Assembly: GCF_036226765.1 (NCBI RefSeq)
Contig: NZ_CP109017.1
Coordinates: forward strand, 558,001 to 622,000
Length of the DNA: 64,000 nt
Direction: 5' to 3'
Origin: Streptomyces sp. NBC_00670
GTDB taxonomy: Bacteria > Actinomycetota > Actinomycetes > Streptomycetales > Streptomycetaceae
The notes beneath the pieces are model-generated. The model was given only the letters and a program-made list of their open reading frames with translations, had not been told where the DNA came from and ran no database searches. Below, in pieces: positions 1 to 7,708 of this stretch. The position numbers and the translations under genes are program-made. Within the stretch, counting starts at the first letter, position 1. The number at the start of each line of letters is the position of its first letter.

Positions 1-99
1 GCGCAGCGGGCGGGCCACCTTCAGCAGGGCCGCGGCCGCGGTGGAGCCGCCCGCGGTGGGGTTGACGACGGCGGTGAACCGTCGCGTGGGGTGGGGCAT
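1..99 (-). CDS. Diacylglycerol kinase-family lipid kinase (N-terminal fragment, cut by window edge)
   Basis: Only the first 33 codons lie in the window; the gene runs off the left edge. The peptide begins MPHPTRRFTAVVNPTAGGS, and NPTAGG at residues 13-18 is the phosphate-binding opening of the DAGK/YegS lipid-kinase catalytic domain. These enzymes transfer phosphate from ATP to diacylglycerol or related lipids at the inner membrane face. The ATG lies 12 bases after the stop of the upstream flavoenzyme gene, with a GAGG-type ribosome site in the gap, so the two are probably co-transcribed. The substrate cannot be told from this fragment; sphingosine- or polyol-type kinases of the same fold are alternatives. 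Confidence 0.7.
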   Translation of the reverse strand, partial: MPHPTRRFTAVVNPTAGGSTAAAALLKVARPLR

Positions 100-111
100 C
101 GGTGCGCCTCC

Positions 112-1746
112 TCAGCCGGCGGACGGGGGGACGGGCGAACCGGCGGGCCGGTCGTCGGGGAGCAGGACGCCCGGGTTGAGGATCCCGTCGGGGTCCAGCC
201 GGCGTTTGACGGCGCGCAGCACCTCGACGCCGAGGGGGCCCGCCTCGCGCACGTATCCGTCCCGGTGGTCGGTGCCGACCCCGTGGTGGTGGCTGATCGT
301 GCCGCCCGCGGCGAGGATCGCCTCGCTCGAGGCCCGCTTGGCCGGCGCCCAGTGCGCCACCGGGTCCGCGCCCTGGGCCGAGACGACGGTGAAGTAGAGC
401 GAGGCGCCGTTCTCGTACACGTGGGAGATGTGGCACATCACCAACGGCGGGGTCCCGGCCCCGGTGAGCGTGGCGGTGAGCGCCTCGCGGACGGCGGCGT
501 ACAGGCCGGGCAGCCGGGACCAGAACGCGGCGGTCTCCAGCGTCTCGGCGAACGCGCCCGCGTCGAGCAGCGAGTCGCGCAGGTACGGCGCCGCGTAGCG
601 GCCCTCGGCCCAGTGGGTGCCGGGTTCCTCGCCCAGGTACGTGCCGCCGCAGTCGCGCAGGACGGCGGCGGCGCGCTCGCGGCGGTGGGCGGTGTCCTCC
701 TCGGTGCCCTCGTACCCCGTGACGGCGAGGCAGCCGGTGCCCTCGAGCGCGTCCGGGGAGCCGAGGTGCCCGGGCCGGGCGAGGCCGACGAGGGTCTCCG
801 TCTCGTCGGAGAGCCGCAGCACGGTGGGCCGGGGCCCGTCCTGGGCGAGCCGGCGCAGGGCGGCCGTGCCTTCCTCGAAGGACGCGAACCGCCAGCCCTC
901 GTAGACGCGCGTGCGCGGAACGGGGCGGATCCGCACCGTCACGGAGGTGATCACGCCGAACGCGCCCTCGGAGCCGAGGACGAGCTGGCGCAGGTCGGGC
1001 CCGGCGGCCGAGCGGGGGGCGCGGCCGGCGTCGAGGGTGCCCTCGGGGGTGGCGAGGGTGAGGCCCAGCACCATCTCGTCGAAGCGGCCGTACCCGGCGG
1101 AGGCCTGCCCGCTGGAGCGGGCCGCCGCGAAGCCGCCGATGGTGGCCCACTCGTAGGACTGCGGGAAGTGCCCGAGGGTGAAGCCGTGCGCGGCGAGGAG
1201 CGCCTCGGCGTCCGGGGCGCGCAGGCCGGGCTGGAGGGTGGCGGTGCGGGAGACGGGGTCGAGGTCGAGCAGCCGGTCCATGCGGCGCAGGTCCAGGGCG
1301 ACGAAGGGGCCGCGGCCGTCGGGGGCGAGGCCGCCGACGACGGAGGTGCCGCCGCCGAACGGGACGCAGGCCAGGCCGTGGTCCGCGCAGGTCCGCAGGA
1401 CGGCGAGCACCTCGTCGTGGCTCGCGGGGAGGACGACGGCGGCCGGGGCGTCGGCGGTGTCGCCCCGCCGCAGCCGCAGGAGGTCGGGGGTGGACTTGCC
1501 GCGGGTGTGCCGGACGCGGGTCTCGGTGTCGGTGCGGACGTGCGCCGGGTCGTCGCCGACGGCGGCGGCCAGGGCGGCGCGGGCGGCCGGGGTGAGCGGC
1601 GACGCGAGGACGGTGAGGTCGTCCAGGGCGAGCGGCGGGTCGGTGCGCGGGGTGACGCCGAGCAGGTCGCGCAGCAGGCCGGTGACCGGCTCGGGCAGCG
1701 CGGTCGCCCGTGCGGGGTCGCCCCAGCCGCTCCACAGCATGTCCAT
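112..1746 (-). CDS. FAD-binding oxidase/transferase, alkylglycerone-phosphate synthase-like
   Basis: A 544-residue VAO/type-4 FAD protein. The PP-loop FAD segment is at residues 127-140 (CVPFGGGTSVVGG). The C-terminal half carries SHHHGVG with three consecutive histidines at 486-488, the His tract needed for catalysis in alkyl-dihydroxyacetonephosphate synthase (AGPS). A C-terminal LDPDGILNPG closes the domain, as in AGPS and glycolate/lactate oxidases. AGPS swaps the acyl chain of acyl-DHAP for a fatty alcohol, making the ether bond. The start at 1746 has GAGGA about 8 bases upstream; a longer reading to 1851 would overlap the divergent TetR gene. Followed by a lipid kinase and opposite TetR-glpD, which suits a lipid role. 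A D-lactate or glycolate dehydrogenase is the main alternative. Confidence 0.78.
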   Translation of the reverse strand: MDMLWSGWGDPARATALPEPVTGLLRDLLGVTPRTDPPLALDDLTVLASPLTPAARAALAAAVGDDPAHVRTDTETRVRHTRGKSTPDLLRLRRGDTADAPAAVVLPASHDEVLAVLRTCADHGLACVPFGGGTSVVGGLAPDGRGPFVALDLRRMDRLLDLDPVSRTATLQPGLRAPDAEALLAAHGFTLGHFPQSYEWATIGGFAAARSSGQASAGYGRFDEMVLGLTLATPEGTLDAGRAPRSAAGPDLRQLVLGSEGAFGVITSVTVRIRPVPRTRVYEGWRFASFEEGTAALRRLAQDGPRPTVLRLSDETETLVGLARPGHLGSPDALEGTGCLAVTGYEGTEEDTAHRRERAAAVLRDCGGTYLGEEPGTHWAEGRYAAPYLRDSLLDAGAFAETLETAAFWSRLPGLYAAVREALTATLTGAGTPPLVMCHISHVYENGASLYFTVVSAQGADPVAHWAPAKRASSEAILAAGGTISHHHGVGTDHRDGYVREAGPLGVEVLRAVKRRLDPDGILNPGVLLPDDRPAGSPVPPSAG

Positions 1747-1811
1747 CGTGGGTGTCCTCACCGGTCGTTGGTGCGTCGTCGGTCGGGCGGGGCCGTGTCG
1801 GGCGGGCCGTC

Positions 1812-1850
1812 TTGTGTGGGGTCCGCCACCCGGCGTTACACTGTGACACA
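1812..1850 (+). promoter_or_regulatory. Probable leaderless promoter of the TetR gene
   Basis: TACACT at 1837-1842 resembles a -10 box and ends seven bases before the A of the TetR ATG at 1850, so the transcript would start at or next to the start codon. No purine-rich ribosome site precedes the ATG. TTGTGT at 1812-1817 is a possible -35 box, but the 19-base spacer is long. The near-symmetric CACTGTG overlapping the -10 could be the autoregulatory operator; that part is inference. Confidence 0.4.
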
Positions 1851-2485
1851 TGACGCCTATTCGTCACAATGGCTCGGACGGTACCGCCGGCGCGGACGGT
1901 CGCGGGGGCGCGGACAGCGATCCGGTGCTCGACGCGGTGCGCGACCGTGTCCTGGCCGTCGGGGTCCGCCGCACCACCCTCACCGACGTGGCCCGCCGTG
2001 CGGGTGTCTCCCGGATGACGCTGTACCGGCGGTGGCCGGACGTGCGCACCCTGGTCGGCGATCTGATGACCCGGGAGTGGATCGCGGTGGCCACCGCGGC
2101 GATGCCCGCACCGGCGGCGGACCTCTCCGCCCGGGACCGGATCGTCGCCTCGCTGGTGGACGGGGTCGGCGCCTTCCGGGCGCACCCCCTCTTCCGCAAG
2201 ATCGTCGACGTCGATCCGGAACTGCTGCTGCCCTACGTCCTGGACCGGCGCGGGGCGAGCCAGGACGCCCTCCTCGAACTGCTCGCGACGGCCGTGCGCG
2301 AGGGCCACGCGGACGGCTCCGTACGCCCCGGGCACCCCGAACGGCAGGCGCGGACGCTGCTGCTGGTCGTGCAGTCGTTCACGCTGTCGCTGCGCACGAT
2401 GACCGACGAGGACGACCCGGAGCTGACCGCCGCGGCCTTCACCGCCGAGCTGCGCACCCTGCTGGAGAGGACCCTCGCCCCGTGA
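1850..2485 (+). CDS. TetR/AcrR-family transcriptional regulator
   Basis: A 211-residue TetR-type repressor. The N-terminal helix-turn-helix is visible around residues 40-65 (LTDVARRAGVSRMTLYRRW), followed by the aromatic YRRW recognition-helix end typical of the family. The C-terminal helical region, which binds ligand in this family, has no recognisable signature. It is transcribed divergently from the AGPS-like gene and its stop overlaps the GTG start of glpD by four bases (GTGA), so it is translationally coupled to glpD. It probably controls this lipid/glycerol-phosphate cluster, including its own promoter. Confidence 0.88.
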   Translation: MTPIRHNGSDGTAGADGRGGADSDPVLDAVRDRVLAVGVRRTTLTDVARRAGVSRMTLYRRWPDVRTLVGDLMTREWIAVATAAMPAPAADLSARDRIVASLVDGVGAFRAHPLFRKIVDVDPELLLPYVLDRRGASQDALLELLATAVREGHADGSVRPGHPERQARTLLLVVQSFTLSLRTMTDEDDPELTAAAFTAELRTLLERTLAP

Positions 2486-4053
2486 CCGCCCCGACCGCAC
2501 CGTCACCGGCCGCCTCCACCTCCCTGTCCGCCGCCCGCCGTACCCGCGAACTGGCCGCGACCGTCGGCGGTCCGGCCGTCGACGTCCTGGTCGTGGGCCT
2601 CGGCGTCACCGGCGCCGGGGTGGCCCTGGACGCCGCCTCCCGGGGCCTTTCGGTGGCCGCGATCGACGCCCACGACCTCGCGTTCGGCACCTCGCGCTGG
2701 AGCTCCAAGCTGGTCCACGGCGGGCTGCGCTACCTCGCCGCCGGGCAGTTCGACGTGGCGTACGAGAGCGCGGTGGAGCGCGGGGTGCTGATGGAGCGGA
2801 CCGCGCCCCATCTGGTCCGCGCCCAGCCGTTCGTACTGCCGCTGACCCCGCTGGTGTCGCGCGGCGGCGCCGCCCTGGCGTGGGCGGGGTTCCGCGCCGG
2901 TGACGCGCTGCGGGTCGCCGCGCGCACCGCCCGCGCCACCCTGCCGGCCCCGCGCCGGCTGACCGCCGTCGAGACCCGGCACGCGGCACCCGCGCTGCGG
3001 ACCGCCGGGCTGCGCGGCGGGCTGCTGTCCTGGGACGGCCGGCTCGTCGACGACGCCCGCCTGGTGACCGCGCTCGCGCGCACCGCGGCGGGCCACGGCG
3101 CACGGGTCCTCACCCGTGTCCGGGCGCTGGAGCTCGACGGCTCCGGCGCCCGGGTGCGCGACGAACTGACCGGCGAGGAGGGCGTGATCCGGGCCAGGGC
3201 CGTGGTCAACGCCGCCGGGGTGTGGGCGGGCGGCCTCGTCGACGGCGTACGCATCCGGCCCTCGCGCGGCACCCATCTCGTCCTGCGCGGGGAGCACCTC
3301 GGCCCGCTGCCGGCCGGGCTGCACATCCCGGTCCCCGGCGAGACCAACCGGTTCGTGCTCGTCCTGCCGCAGGACGACGGGCGGGTCTACGTGGGCCTCA
3401 CCGACGAACCCGTGGCGGGGGACGCGGTCCCGGACGTGCCCGAGGTGCCGGAGACCGACATCGGGTTCCTGCTGGACGTGGTGGGGACCGCGCTGGAGGT
3501 GCCGGTGCGGCGGGCGGACGTGGTGGGGGCGTTCGCGGGGCTGCGGCCGTTGCTGGACGGCGGGGCGGGGCCCGGGAGCGGTACCGCCGACCTCTCGCGG
3601 CGGCACGCGGTGCTCACGTCGTCGGAAGGGGTGGTCACGGTGGTCGGCGGCAAGCTGACGACGTACCGGCGGATGGCACAGGACGCGGTCGACGCGGTGG
3701 TGGCCGGGGGACGGGTCGTGGCGGGGCCCTCGCGGACGGTGGGGGTGCCGTTGGTGGGGGCGGGTGCGGGGGCGCCCGCGGGGGCGGGGGTACCGGAGCG
3801 GCTGGTGCGGCGGTACGGGGCGGAGGCGGTGGCCGTGCACGCGCTGGGGGTGGCGGATGCGGGGCTGCGGGAGGCGGTGGTTGCCGGGTATCCCGTGACG
3901 CGGGCGGAGCTGTGGTGGGCGGTGCGGCACGAGGGGGCGCTGAATGTGGGGGACCTGCTGGACCGGCGTTGCCGGATCGGGCTCGTCGCCGGGGAGCGGG
4001 AGGTTGCGGTGGGGGTGGCGCGGGAGATGTTGAGCGGGGTGGGTGGGGGCTGA
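2482..4053 (+). CDS. glpD: Glycerol-3-phosphate dehydrogenase, FAD-dependent
   Basis: A 523-residue GlpD/GlpO-family flavoprotein that oxidises sn-glycerol 3-phosphate to dihydroxyacetone phosphate, feeding electrons to the quinone pool. The N-terminal dinucleotide-binding motif VVGLGVTGAG sits at residues 38-47, followed by the family signature FGTSRWSSKLVHGGLRYL near 74-91. VVGGKLTTYRRMAQDAV near 391-407 is the conserved segment closing the FAD domain. The GTG start at 2482 overlaps the TetR stop. The gene produces DHAP, the precursor that an AGPS pathway would consume, so its pairing with the AGPS-like gene is meaningful. The 3' part is markedly G-rich. Streptomyces usually carry another glpD next to glpF and glpK; neither is here. 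Confidence 0.9.
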   Translation: MTAPTAPSPAASTSLSAARRTRELAATVGGPAVDVLVVGLGVTGAGVALDAASRGLSVAAIDAHDLAFGTSRWSSKLVHGGLRYLAAGQFDVAYESAVERGVLMERTAPHLVRAQPFVLPLTPLVSRGGAALAWAGFRAGDALRVAARTARATLPAPRRLTAVETRHAAPALRTAGLRGGLLSWDGRLVDDARLVTALARTAAGHGARVLTRVRALELDGSGARVRDELTGEEGVIRARAVVNAAGVWAGGLVDGVRIRPSRGTHLVLRGEHLGPLPAGLHIPVPGETNRFVLVLPQDDGRVYVGLTDEPVAGDAVPDVPEVPETDIGFLLDVVGTALEVPVRRADVVGAFAGLRPLLDGGAGPGSGTADLSRRHAVLTSSEGVVTVVGGKLTTYRRMAQDAVDAVVAGGRVVAGPSRTVGVPLVGAGAGAPAGAGVPERLVRRYGAEAVAVHALGVADAGLREAVVAGYPVTRAELWWAVRHEGALNVGDLLDRRCRIGLVAGEREVAVGVAREMLSGVGGG

Positions 4054-4114
4054 GCGGGGGCGGTGGGGCGGGGATGACGGTGTGGTTTTTCGCCTCCGCC
4101 GCCCCTGCCCTTCC

Positions 4115-4152
4115 CGTCCTCAAGGGGCTCTGCCGTCCTCAAGGGGCTCTGC
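4115..4152. repeat. Perfect 19-bp tandem duplication downstream of glpD
   Basis: Two adjacent identical copies of CGTCCTCAAGGGGCTCTGC occupy 4115-4133 and 4134-4152. They sit in the untranslated gap after glpD and feed into the terminator-like hairpin at 4141-4157. A slippage or recombination duplication is the simplest origin. Confidence 0.85.
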
Positions 4153-4184
4153 CCCTTTGACCCTGGCACGGGACTTCGTCCCGT
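4141..4184 (+). terminator. Tandem hairpins after glpD
   Basis: Two perfect short hairpins follow each other. AAGGGGC-TCT-GCCCCTT spans 4141-4157 and is followed by a short T run. ACGGGAC-TTC-GTCCCGT spans 4168-4184. They lie about 90-130 bases beyond the glpD stop and would end that transcript. Just after them, at 4187-4200, is GCGCAGTTCCCCGC, a copy of a short sequence common in Streptomyces gene-end regions; another copy is at 9294-9307. Confidence 0.5.
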
Positions 4185-4253
4185 TCGCGCAGTTCCCCGC
4201 GCCCCTTGCATGCTCGGCGCGCGCGTCGGCTTTGCGGTGTTTACGATCCGAAT

Positions 4254-4532
4254 GTGGCACATACGCTCGAAGAACTCGTGGCGATGCAGCGCGCCGCCGA
4301 TCAGGCGCGCAACCGCGTCGAGGAGTTGCGCGACTCCTTCGGGCCGCCCGCGCACGCCGCGTGGACCGACGTCCAGACGGACACCTACGAGACCGCCTGG
4401 CGGGCCTGGCGGGACCTCGCCCGGGACGTACAGGCCGCGGTGACCCGGTACGCCAAGGACGAGGACAAGCCGCGCAACTCCGTCGAGGAGGACGTCAAGC
4501 GGACGGCCCGGCATCCGCCGGCGGCTCAGTAG
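4254..4532 (+). CDS. Small conserved hypothetical protein
   Basis: A 92-residue charged, helical protein with no signal peptide or membrane segment. It is rich in Ala, Arg, Glu and Trp, with several heptad-like stretches (LEELVAMQRAADQARNRVEELR), so a coiled coil is possible. The family was not recognised. The GTG at 4254 was chosen because TACGAT at 4242-4247 resembles a -10 box six bases before it, consistent with a leaderless transcript; a further upstream ATG at 4206 has no support. The stop overlaps the end of the convergent secreted-protein gene by seven bases. Confidence 0.6.
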   Translation: MAHTLEELVAMQRAADQARNRVEELRDSFGPPAHAAWTDVQTDTYETAWRAWRDLARDVQAAVTRYAKDEDKPRNSVEEDVKRTARHPPAAQ

Positions 4533-5149
4533 AGCTTCTTCACCGCCGTGACGGTCGTGGCCTCGAAGTCCGCCACCTGGGCCTGCGCGAACGTGCCCAT
4601 CTGCCCCCACCGCACGACGGTCACGGTGGTGCCGTCGACGCCGACGGAGAACAGGTGGATGTCCGAGGCGCCGTACGACTCGGTGTGGACGCCGAACACC
4701 TCGGCGCCCTCCTCGACGTTCAGCCGGCCGTAGTACCTGCTCTGCGCGGTGACGTCGGGGTTCTCGGCCATCACCTTCCGCGCGCAGCCTGCGAGGTCCT
4801 TGCGCAGCAGCGCGGCGAACTCCTGCGCCCGCCGCACGCTGGACTCGACGACCGTCGCCTGCACCGCGTTGGTGTCGAAGTCGGTCCAGAACTGGCGGTG
4901 CACGGTGGTCGACGGCAGTGCCTCGCCCACGCAGAACGGCAGCGGGTCCGGCTGCCCGGCGGTCACGTCCCCGGCGTACCAGTCCGAGGACGCGTTCGGC
5001 GGGAGTTCGCCCGGCTCCAGGAACCGGGGCGTCGCGGCGGCCGGCGCCGCGGCCGTCGCCGGGACGGTGCCCAGGCCGACGGCGACGACGGCCACCGGTG
5101 CGGCCAGGGCCGCGTGGACGCGGCGGACGCGGCGGTTGCGAGTGGTCAT
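4526..5149 (-). CDS. Secreted protein of unknown function
   Basis: A 207-residue protein with a clear Sec signal: MTTRNRRVRRVHAALAAPV, then a hydrophobic core and an Ala-rich cleavage region near residue 33 (PATAAA). No lipobox is present. The mature part contains two cysteines (in PFCVGE and AGCARK) that could form a disulphide, and the general look of a compact extracellular alpha/beta fold such as PknH-type sensor domains; that comparison is weak. GGAGGAAG lies just upstream of the ATG. Its 5' side carries a large inverted repeat (5166-5213). No enzymatic motif is visible. Confidence 0.72.
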   Translation of the reverse strand: MTTRNRRVRRVHAALAAPVAVVAVGLGTVPATAAAPAAATPRFLEPGELPPNASSDWYAGDVTAGQPDPLPFCVGEALPSTTVHRQFWTDFDTNAVQATVVESSVRRAQEFAALLRKDLAGCARKVMAENPDVTAQSRYYGRLNVEEGAEVFGVHTESYGASDIHLFSVGVDGTTVTVVRWGQMGTFAQAQVADFEATTVTAVKKLY

Positions 5150-5165
5150 GGTCTTCCTCCTGTTG

Positions 5166-5213
5166 GTCGTACGAGGCGTGCACGGCCCCATGACGGTGCA
5201 CGCCTCCTACGAC
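5166..5213 (-). promoter_or_regulatory. Large inverted repeat upstream of the secreted-protein gene
   Basis: The arms at 5166-5183 and 5196-5213 are 18 bases each and complementary apart from one position, separated by 12 bases. On the minus strand the structure ends only 16 bases before the secreted-protein start codon and lies 54 bases beyond the stop of the upstream dehydrogenase gene. It could be the dehydrogenase terminator, an operator, or a 5' leader hairpin that hides or presents the ribosome site. No T run follows on the minus strand, which makes a plain terminator less likely. Confidence 0.55.
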
Positions 5214-5267
5214 TCGCGAGGCCCTCGATGCGTTGCCCCCTCTCACCAGGAACGGGGCGTCCGCCGT

Positions 5268-5987
5268 TCACCACGGCATCCGCGTGCCGTCCCAGGAGAA
5301 GAAGCCGCCGGTGGGGCCGTCCTCCGGGAGCAGGGCGAGCCGGACCGCGCCCGCCGCCGCCTCCGCCGGGTCCCCGGCCGCCGCCAGGGCGGCCCTGGGG
5401 TGCAGATCCGTCGCCCGCAGTCCGGGGGCCATCGCGTTGACCTTGAAGCCCTCGTCCGCCAGGGCCTGCCCGTAGTACAGGGTCAGCGCGTTGAGCGCCG
5501 CCTTGCCGGAACGGTAGGCCGCGCCCTGCCCCCGGAAGGCGGCGAACTCCCGCTCCGGGTCCGCGCTCCAGTCCAGCGAGCCGGTGCCGCTGGAGATGTT
5601 GACGATCCGGGGCGCCGGGGAGCGGCGCAGCGCGGGCAGGAAGGCGTTGGTGACGGCGAGGACACCGAACAGGTTGGTCTCGTAGGTGCGGCGCATGCCC
5701 TCCAGGCTCAGCTCGGGCGGCCGGCTGTCCTCCACGACGACACCCGCGTTGTTGACCAGGACGTCCAGCCGGTCGACCCGCTCCGCCGCGGCGGCGATGC
5801 CGTCGGCGTCGGTGACGTCGAGGACCAGGAGCCGGGCGGTACCGCCGATCTCCCGGACCGCCTTCTCGCCCCGTTCGGCGTCCCGCGAGCCCACGTGCAC
5901 GGTGAAGCCCTCGGCGGCCAGGAGGCGTGCGATCTCCTTGCCGATTCCCTTGTTGGCACCGGTGACCAGTGCTGTGCGATCGTTCAT
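5268..5987 (-). CDS. Short-chain dehydrogenase/reductase (SDR), classical
   Basis: A 239-residue NAD(P)-dependent oxidoreductase. It has TGANKGIG at residues 9-16 (cofactor loop), NNAG near 83-86, the catalytic Ser in NISSGTG, and the YRSGK form of the YxxxK motif. The layout matches carbonyl-reductase-like SDRs, which reduce small ketones or quinones; the cofactor loop with Asn-Lys resembles NADPH-preferring members. It is transcribed divergently from an XRE-type regulator gene, with 78 bases between the starts, an arrangement commonly seen for SDRs controlled by their neighbour. The substrate is unknown. Confidence 0.85.
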   Translation of the reverse strand: MNDRTALVTGANKGIGKEIARLLAAEGFTVHVGSRDAERGEKAVREIGGTARLLVLDVTDADGIAAAAERVDRLDVLVNNAGVVVEDSRPPELSLEGMRRTYETNLFGVLAVTNAFLPALRRSPAPRIVNISSGTGSLDWSADPEREFAAFRGQGAAYRSGKAALNALTLYYGQALADEGFKVNAMAPGLRATDLHPRAALAAAGDPAEAAAGAVRLALLPEDGPTGGFFSWDGTRMPW

Positions 5988-6065
5988 GGCATCGACGATT
6001 CCCCGACCGCGTGCGGCCCGCCAGGGACAACCTGTACCAGGCGGCCGAACGCCCCAGGAGAGAGC

Positions 6066-6938
6066 ATGCCGAGGCAGGAACTGGCCCGCTTTCTGCGGGA
6101 CCGCCGCGCACGACTGCGCCCCGAGGAGCTGGGGCTGCCCGCCGACGACCACCGCCGCACCCCCGGGCTGCGCCGGGAGGAGGTGGCGGAGCTCGCCCAC
6201 ATGTCCGTCGACTACTACGTCCGGCTCGAACAGGCCCGCGGGCCGCGCCCGTCACCGCGCATCCTGGACGGACTGGCCGGGGCGCTGCGGCTGGCCCCGG
6301 CCGAGCGCAGCCACCTCTTCCGGCTCGCGGGGGCGAGCGCGCCGCCGGGCACCCGTGCGGTGCGGCGGGTGAGCCCGCACGTGGCCGGCATGCTGCGTCG
6401 GCTGCCGGACACGGGCGCGGTCGTCACCGACGCCGCCTACGACGTCGTCGCCTGCAACCCCCTGGCCCGCGCGCTGGTCGGGGACGACCTCGGCCGGGAG
6501 AGCAACCTGGCCCGGCGCCGCTTCCTCGGCCGGGGGCGTAATCACTCCAGCACCGGCGCCGAGGAGTTCGGGCGGATCGCGGTGGCCCGGCTGCGGCGGT
6601 CGGCGGACCGGTATCCCCGGGACCCGGCCCTGGCCGCCCTGCTGGCCGAACTGCACGCCGGCAGCGCAGAGTTCCGGCAGCTGTGGGAGGAGCGGCCGGT
6701 CCATGCCCCCGGGCACCGCGCGAAGACCCTCGACCATCCCACGGCGGGGCGGCTGCGCCTCAACTGCGATGTGCTGCTGGTGCCGGAGGAGGACCAGGAG
6801 GTCGTACTGATCACGGCGGACGCCGGCTCGTCCACCGCGCGCTCCTTCCACCGGCTCGCGACGCTCACGGCGGCGGAGACGGCCGGACACGCGGCCGCTT
6901 CCGCGGGCGCGGGCCCGGGCGCGCACGGGACCGGCTGA
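6066..6938 (+). CDS. XRE-family regulator with MmyB-like ligand-binding domain
   Basis: A 290-residue DNA-binding protein. Residues 1-75 form an XRE helix-turn-helix (FLRDRRARLRPEELG, then RREEVAELAHMSVDYYVRLEQ). The remainder matches the layout of MmyB-like transcription-factor ligand-binding domains: a TDAAYDVVACNPLARAL segment, a FGRIAVARLRRSADRYP stretch, then HPTAGRLRLNCDVL near residue 230. Such proteins often sit divergent to an SDR gene and regulate it, as here. AGGAGAG lies five bases before the ATG. The ligand is unknown; fatty acids have been suggested for related proteins. Confidence 0.88.
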   Translation: MPRQELARFLRDRRARLRPEELGLPADDHRRTPGLRREEVAELAHMSVDYYVRLEQARGPRPSPRILDGLAGALRLAPAERSHLFRLAGASAPPGTRAVRRVSPHVAGMLRRLPDTGAVVTDAAYDVVACNPLARALVGDDLGRESNLARRRFLGRGRNHSSTGAEEFGRIAVARLRRSADRYPRDPALAALLAELHAGSAEFRQLWEERPVHAPGHRAKTLDHPTAGRLRLNCDVLLVPEEDQEVVLITADAGSSTARSFHRLATLTAAETAGHAAASAGAGPGAHGTG

Positions 6939-6961
6939 TCCGGGGCCCGTGGACCCGGTCC

Positions 6962-7279
6962 TCATGGAATGTCACCGTGCCAGTCGAAGCGGCGCGGGTC
7001 GTCGGTCCGCGGGGCGTACTGGGCGCGGCCGCCCGGGCCGAAGCGGCCTATCTCCGTGGGCAGGGCGACCCCGCGTCCCGGTCCGGACCCCGGTCCGCCG
7101 GTCGCATCCGTGACGTCGGTGAGGTCGGTGACGTCGAGGAGCAGGCCGTCCAGCGGGCCGCCCACCAGTTGGGCGTAGGCCCGCCCCGGTCGCGGCCCGC
7201 CGTCCTCGGGGTCGGCGCCGTAGACCCTGCCGCGCATGAACTCCAGCTCATCCATACCGGGCAGCTTCGCATCCACCAC
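6962..7279 (-). CDS. Conserved hypothetical protein with GGPLDG motif
   Basis: A small soluble protein, 105 residues from the GTG at 7279, which has GGGGAGAGG nine bases upstream; an internal ATG at 7255 lacks a ribosome site. The central LVGGPLDGLLLDVTD resembles short Streptomyces and phage proteins carrying a GGPLDG element, whose role is not established. The Gly/Pro-rich C-terminal half is probably flexible. The gene is convergent with the XRE regulator and divergent from a small membrane-protein gene. Confidence 0.55.
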   Translation of the reverse strand: MVDAKLPGMDELEFMRGRVYGADPEDGGPRPGRAYAQLVGGPLDGLLLDVTDLTDVTDATGGPGSGPGRGVALPTEIGRFGPGGRAQYAPRTDDPRRFDWHGDIP

Positions 7280-7407
7280 TGACAGTGACCTCTCCCCCGC
7301 CCCGCCGTCCCGTACGCATGTACGACCGGCGGGCGGGAACCCGGTCCGGCAACGGGGCGTCGCACCCGGCGCCCGCCGGACACTCCGCCTACGGAAGGGG
7401 CCCGCCC

Positions 7408-7695
7408 GTGACAGCCCGGGGGTCTTCGAGGTCAACGGCACATTCGGGGCCGGCGGTGCGGGGGACGCGGCTCGGCACGCTCGAGCCCGGCACCCGGCAG
7501 CGGTCGCAACTGCGCGACCGTCTCACCGACATCGCCTGGACCGCGCTGTTCACCGTGCTGGTGCTGTGGACGGTCTGGAGCGCGGTCGGCGCGATGCGGG
7601 GCACGACCGCGTGGGTCTACTGTGCCGTGGCGTGCGTCCTGCTGGCGGTGACCGCGGTGCTGCGGGCGGCGGCGCTGCGACGCCGGGGGCGTTGA
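7408..7695 (+). CDS. Small two-helix membrane protein
   Basis: A 95-residue protein from the GTG at 7408, chosen for the GGAAGGGG eight bases upstream. An Arg-rich N-terminal region of about 40 residues precedes two hydrophobic segments: roughly residues 43-61 (WTALFTVLVLWTVWSAV) and 70-87 (WVYCAVACVLLAVTAVL). It ends in a basic RRRGR tail, which would favour both termini in the cytoplasm. No family was recognised. Confidence 0.6.
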   Translation: MTARGSSRSTAHSGPAVRGTRLGTLEPGTRQRSQLRDRLTDIAWTALFTVLVLWTVWSAVGAMRGTTAWVYCAVACVLLAVTAVLRAAALRRRGR

Positions 7696-7708
7696 CGGCG
7701 GGCCCTCG

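Noticed and set aside
91..2481. An open frame that would extend GlpD by about 797 residues at its N-terminus
   Set aside because: It runs antisense through the AGPS-like gene and through the TetR gene in another frame; the GlpD family begins near the GTG at 2482.
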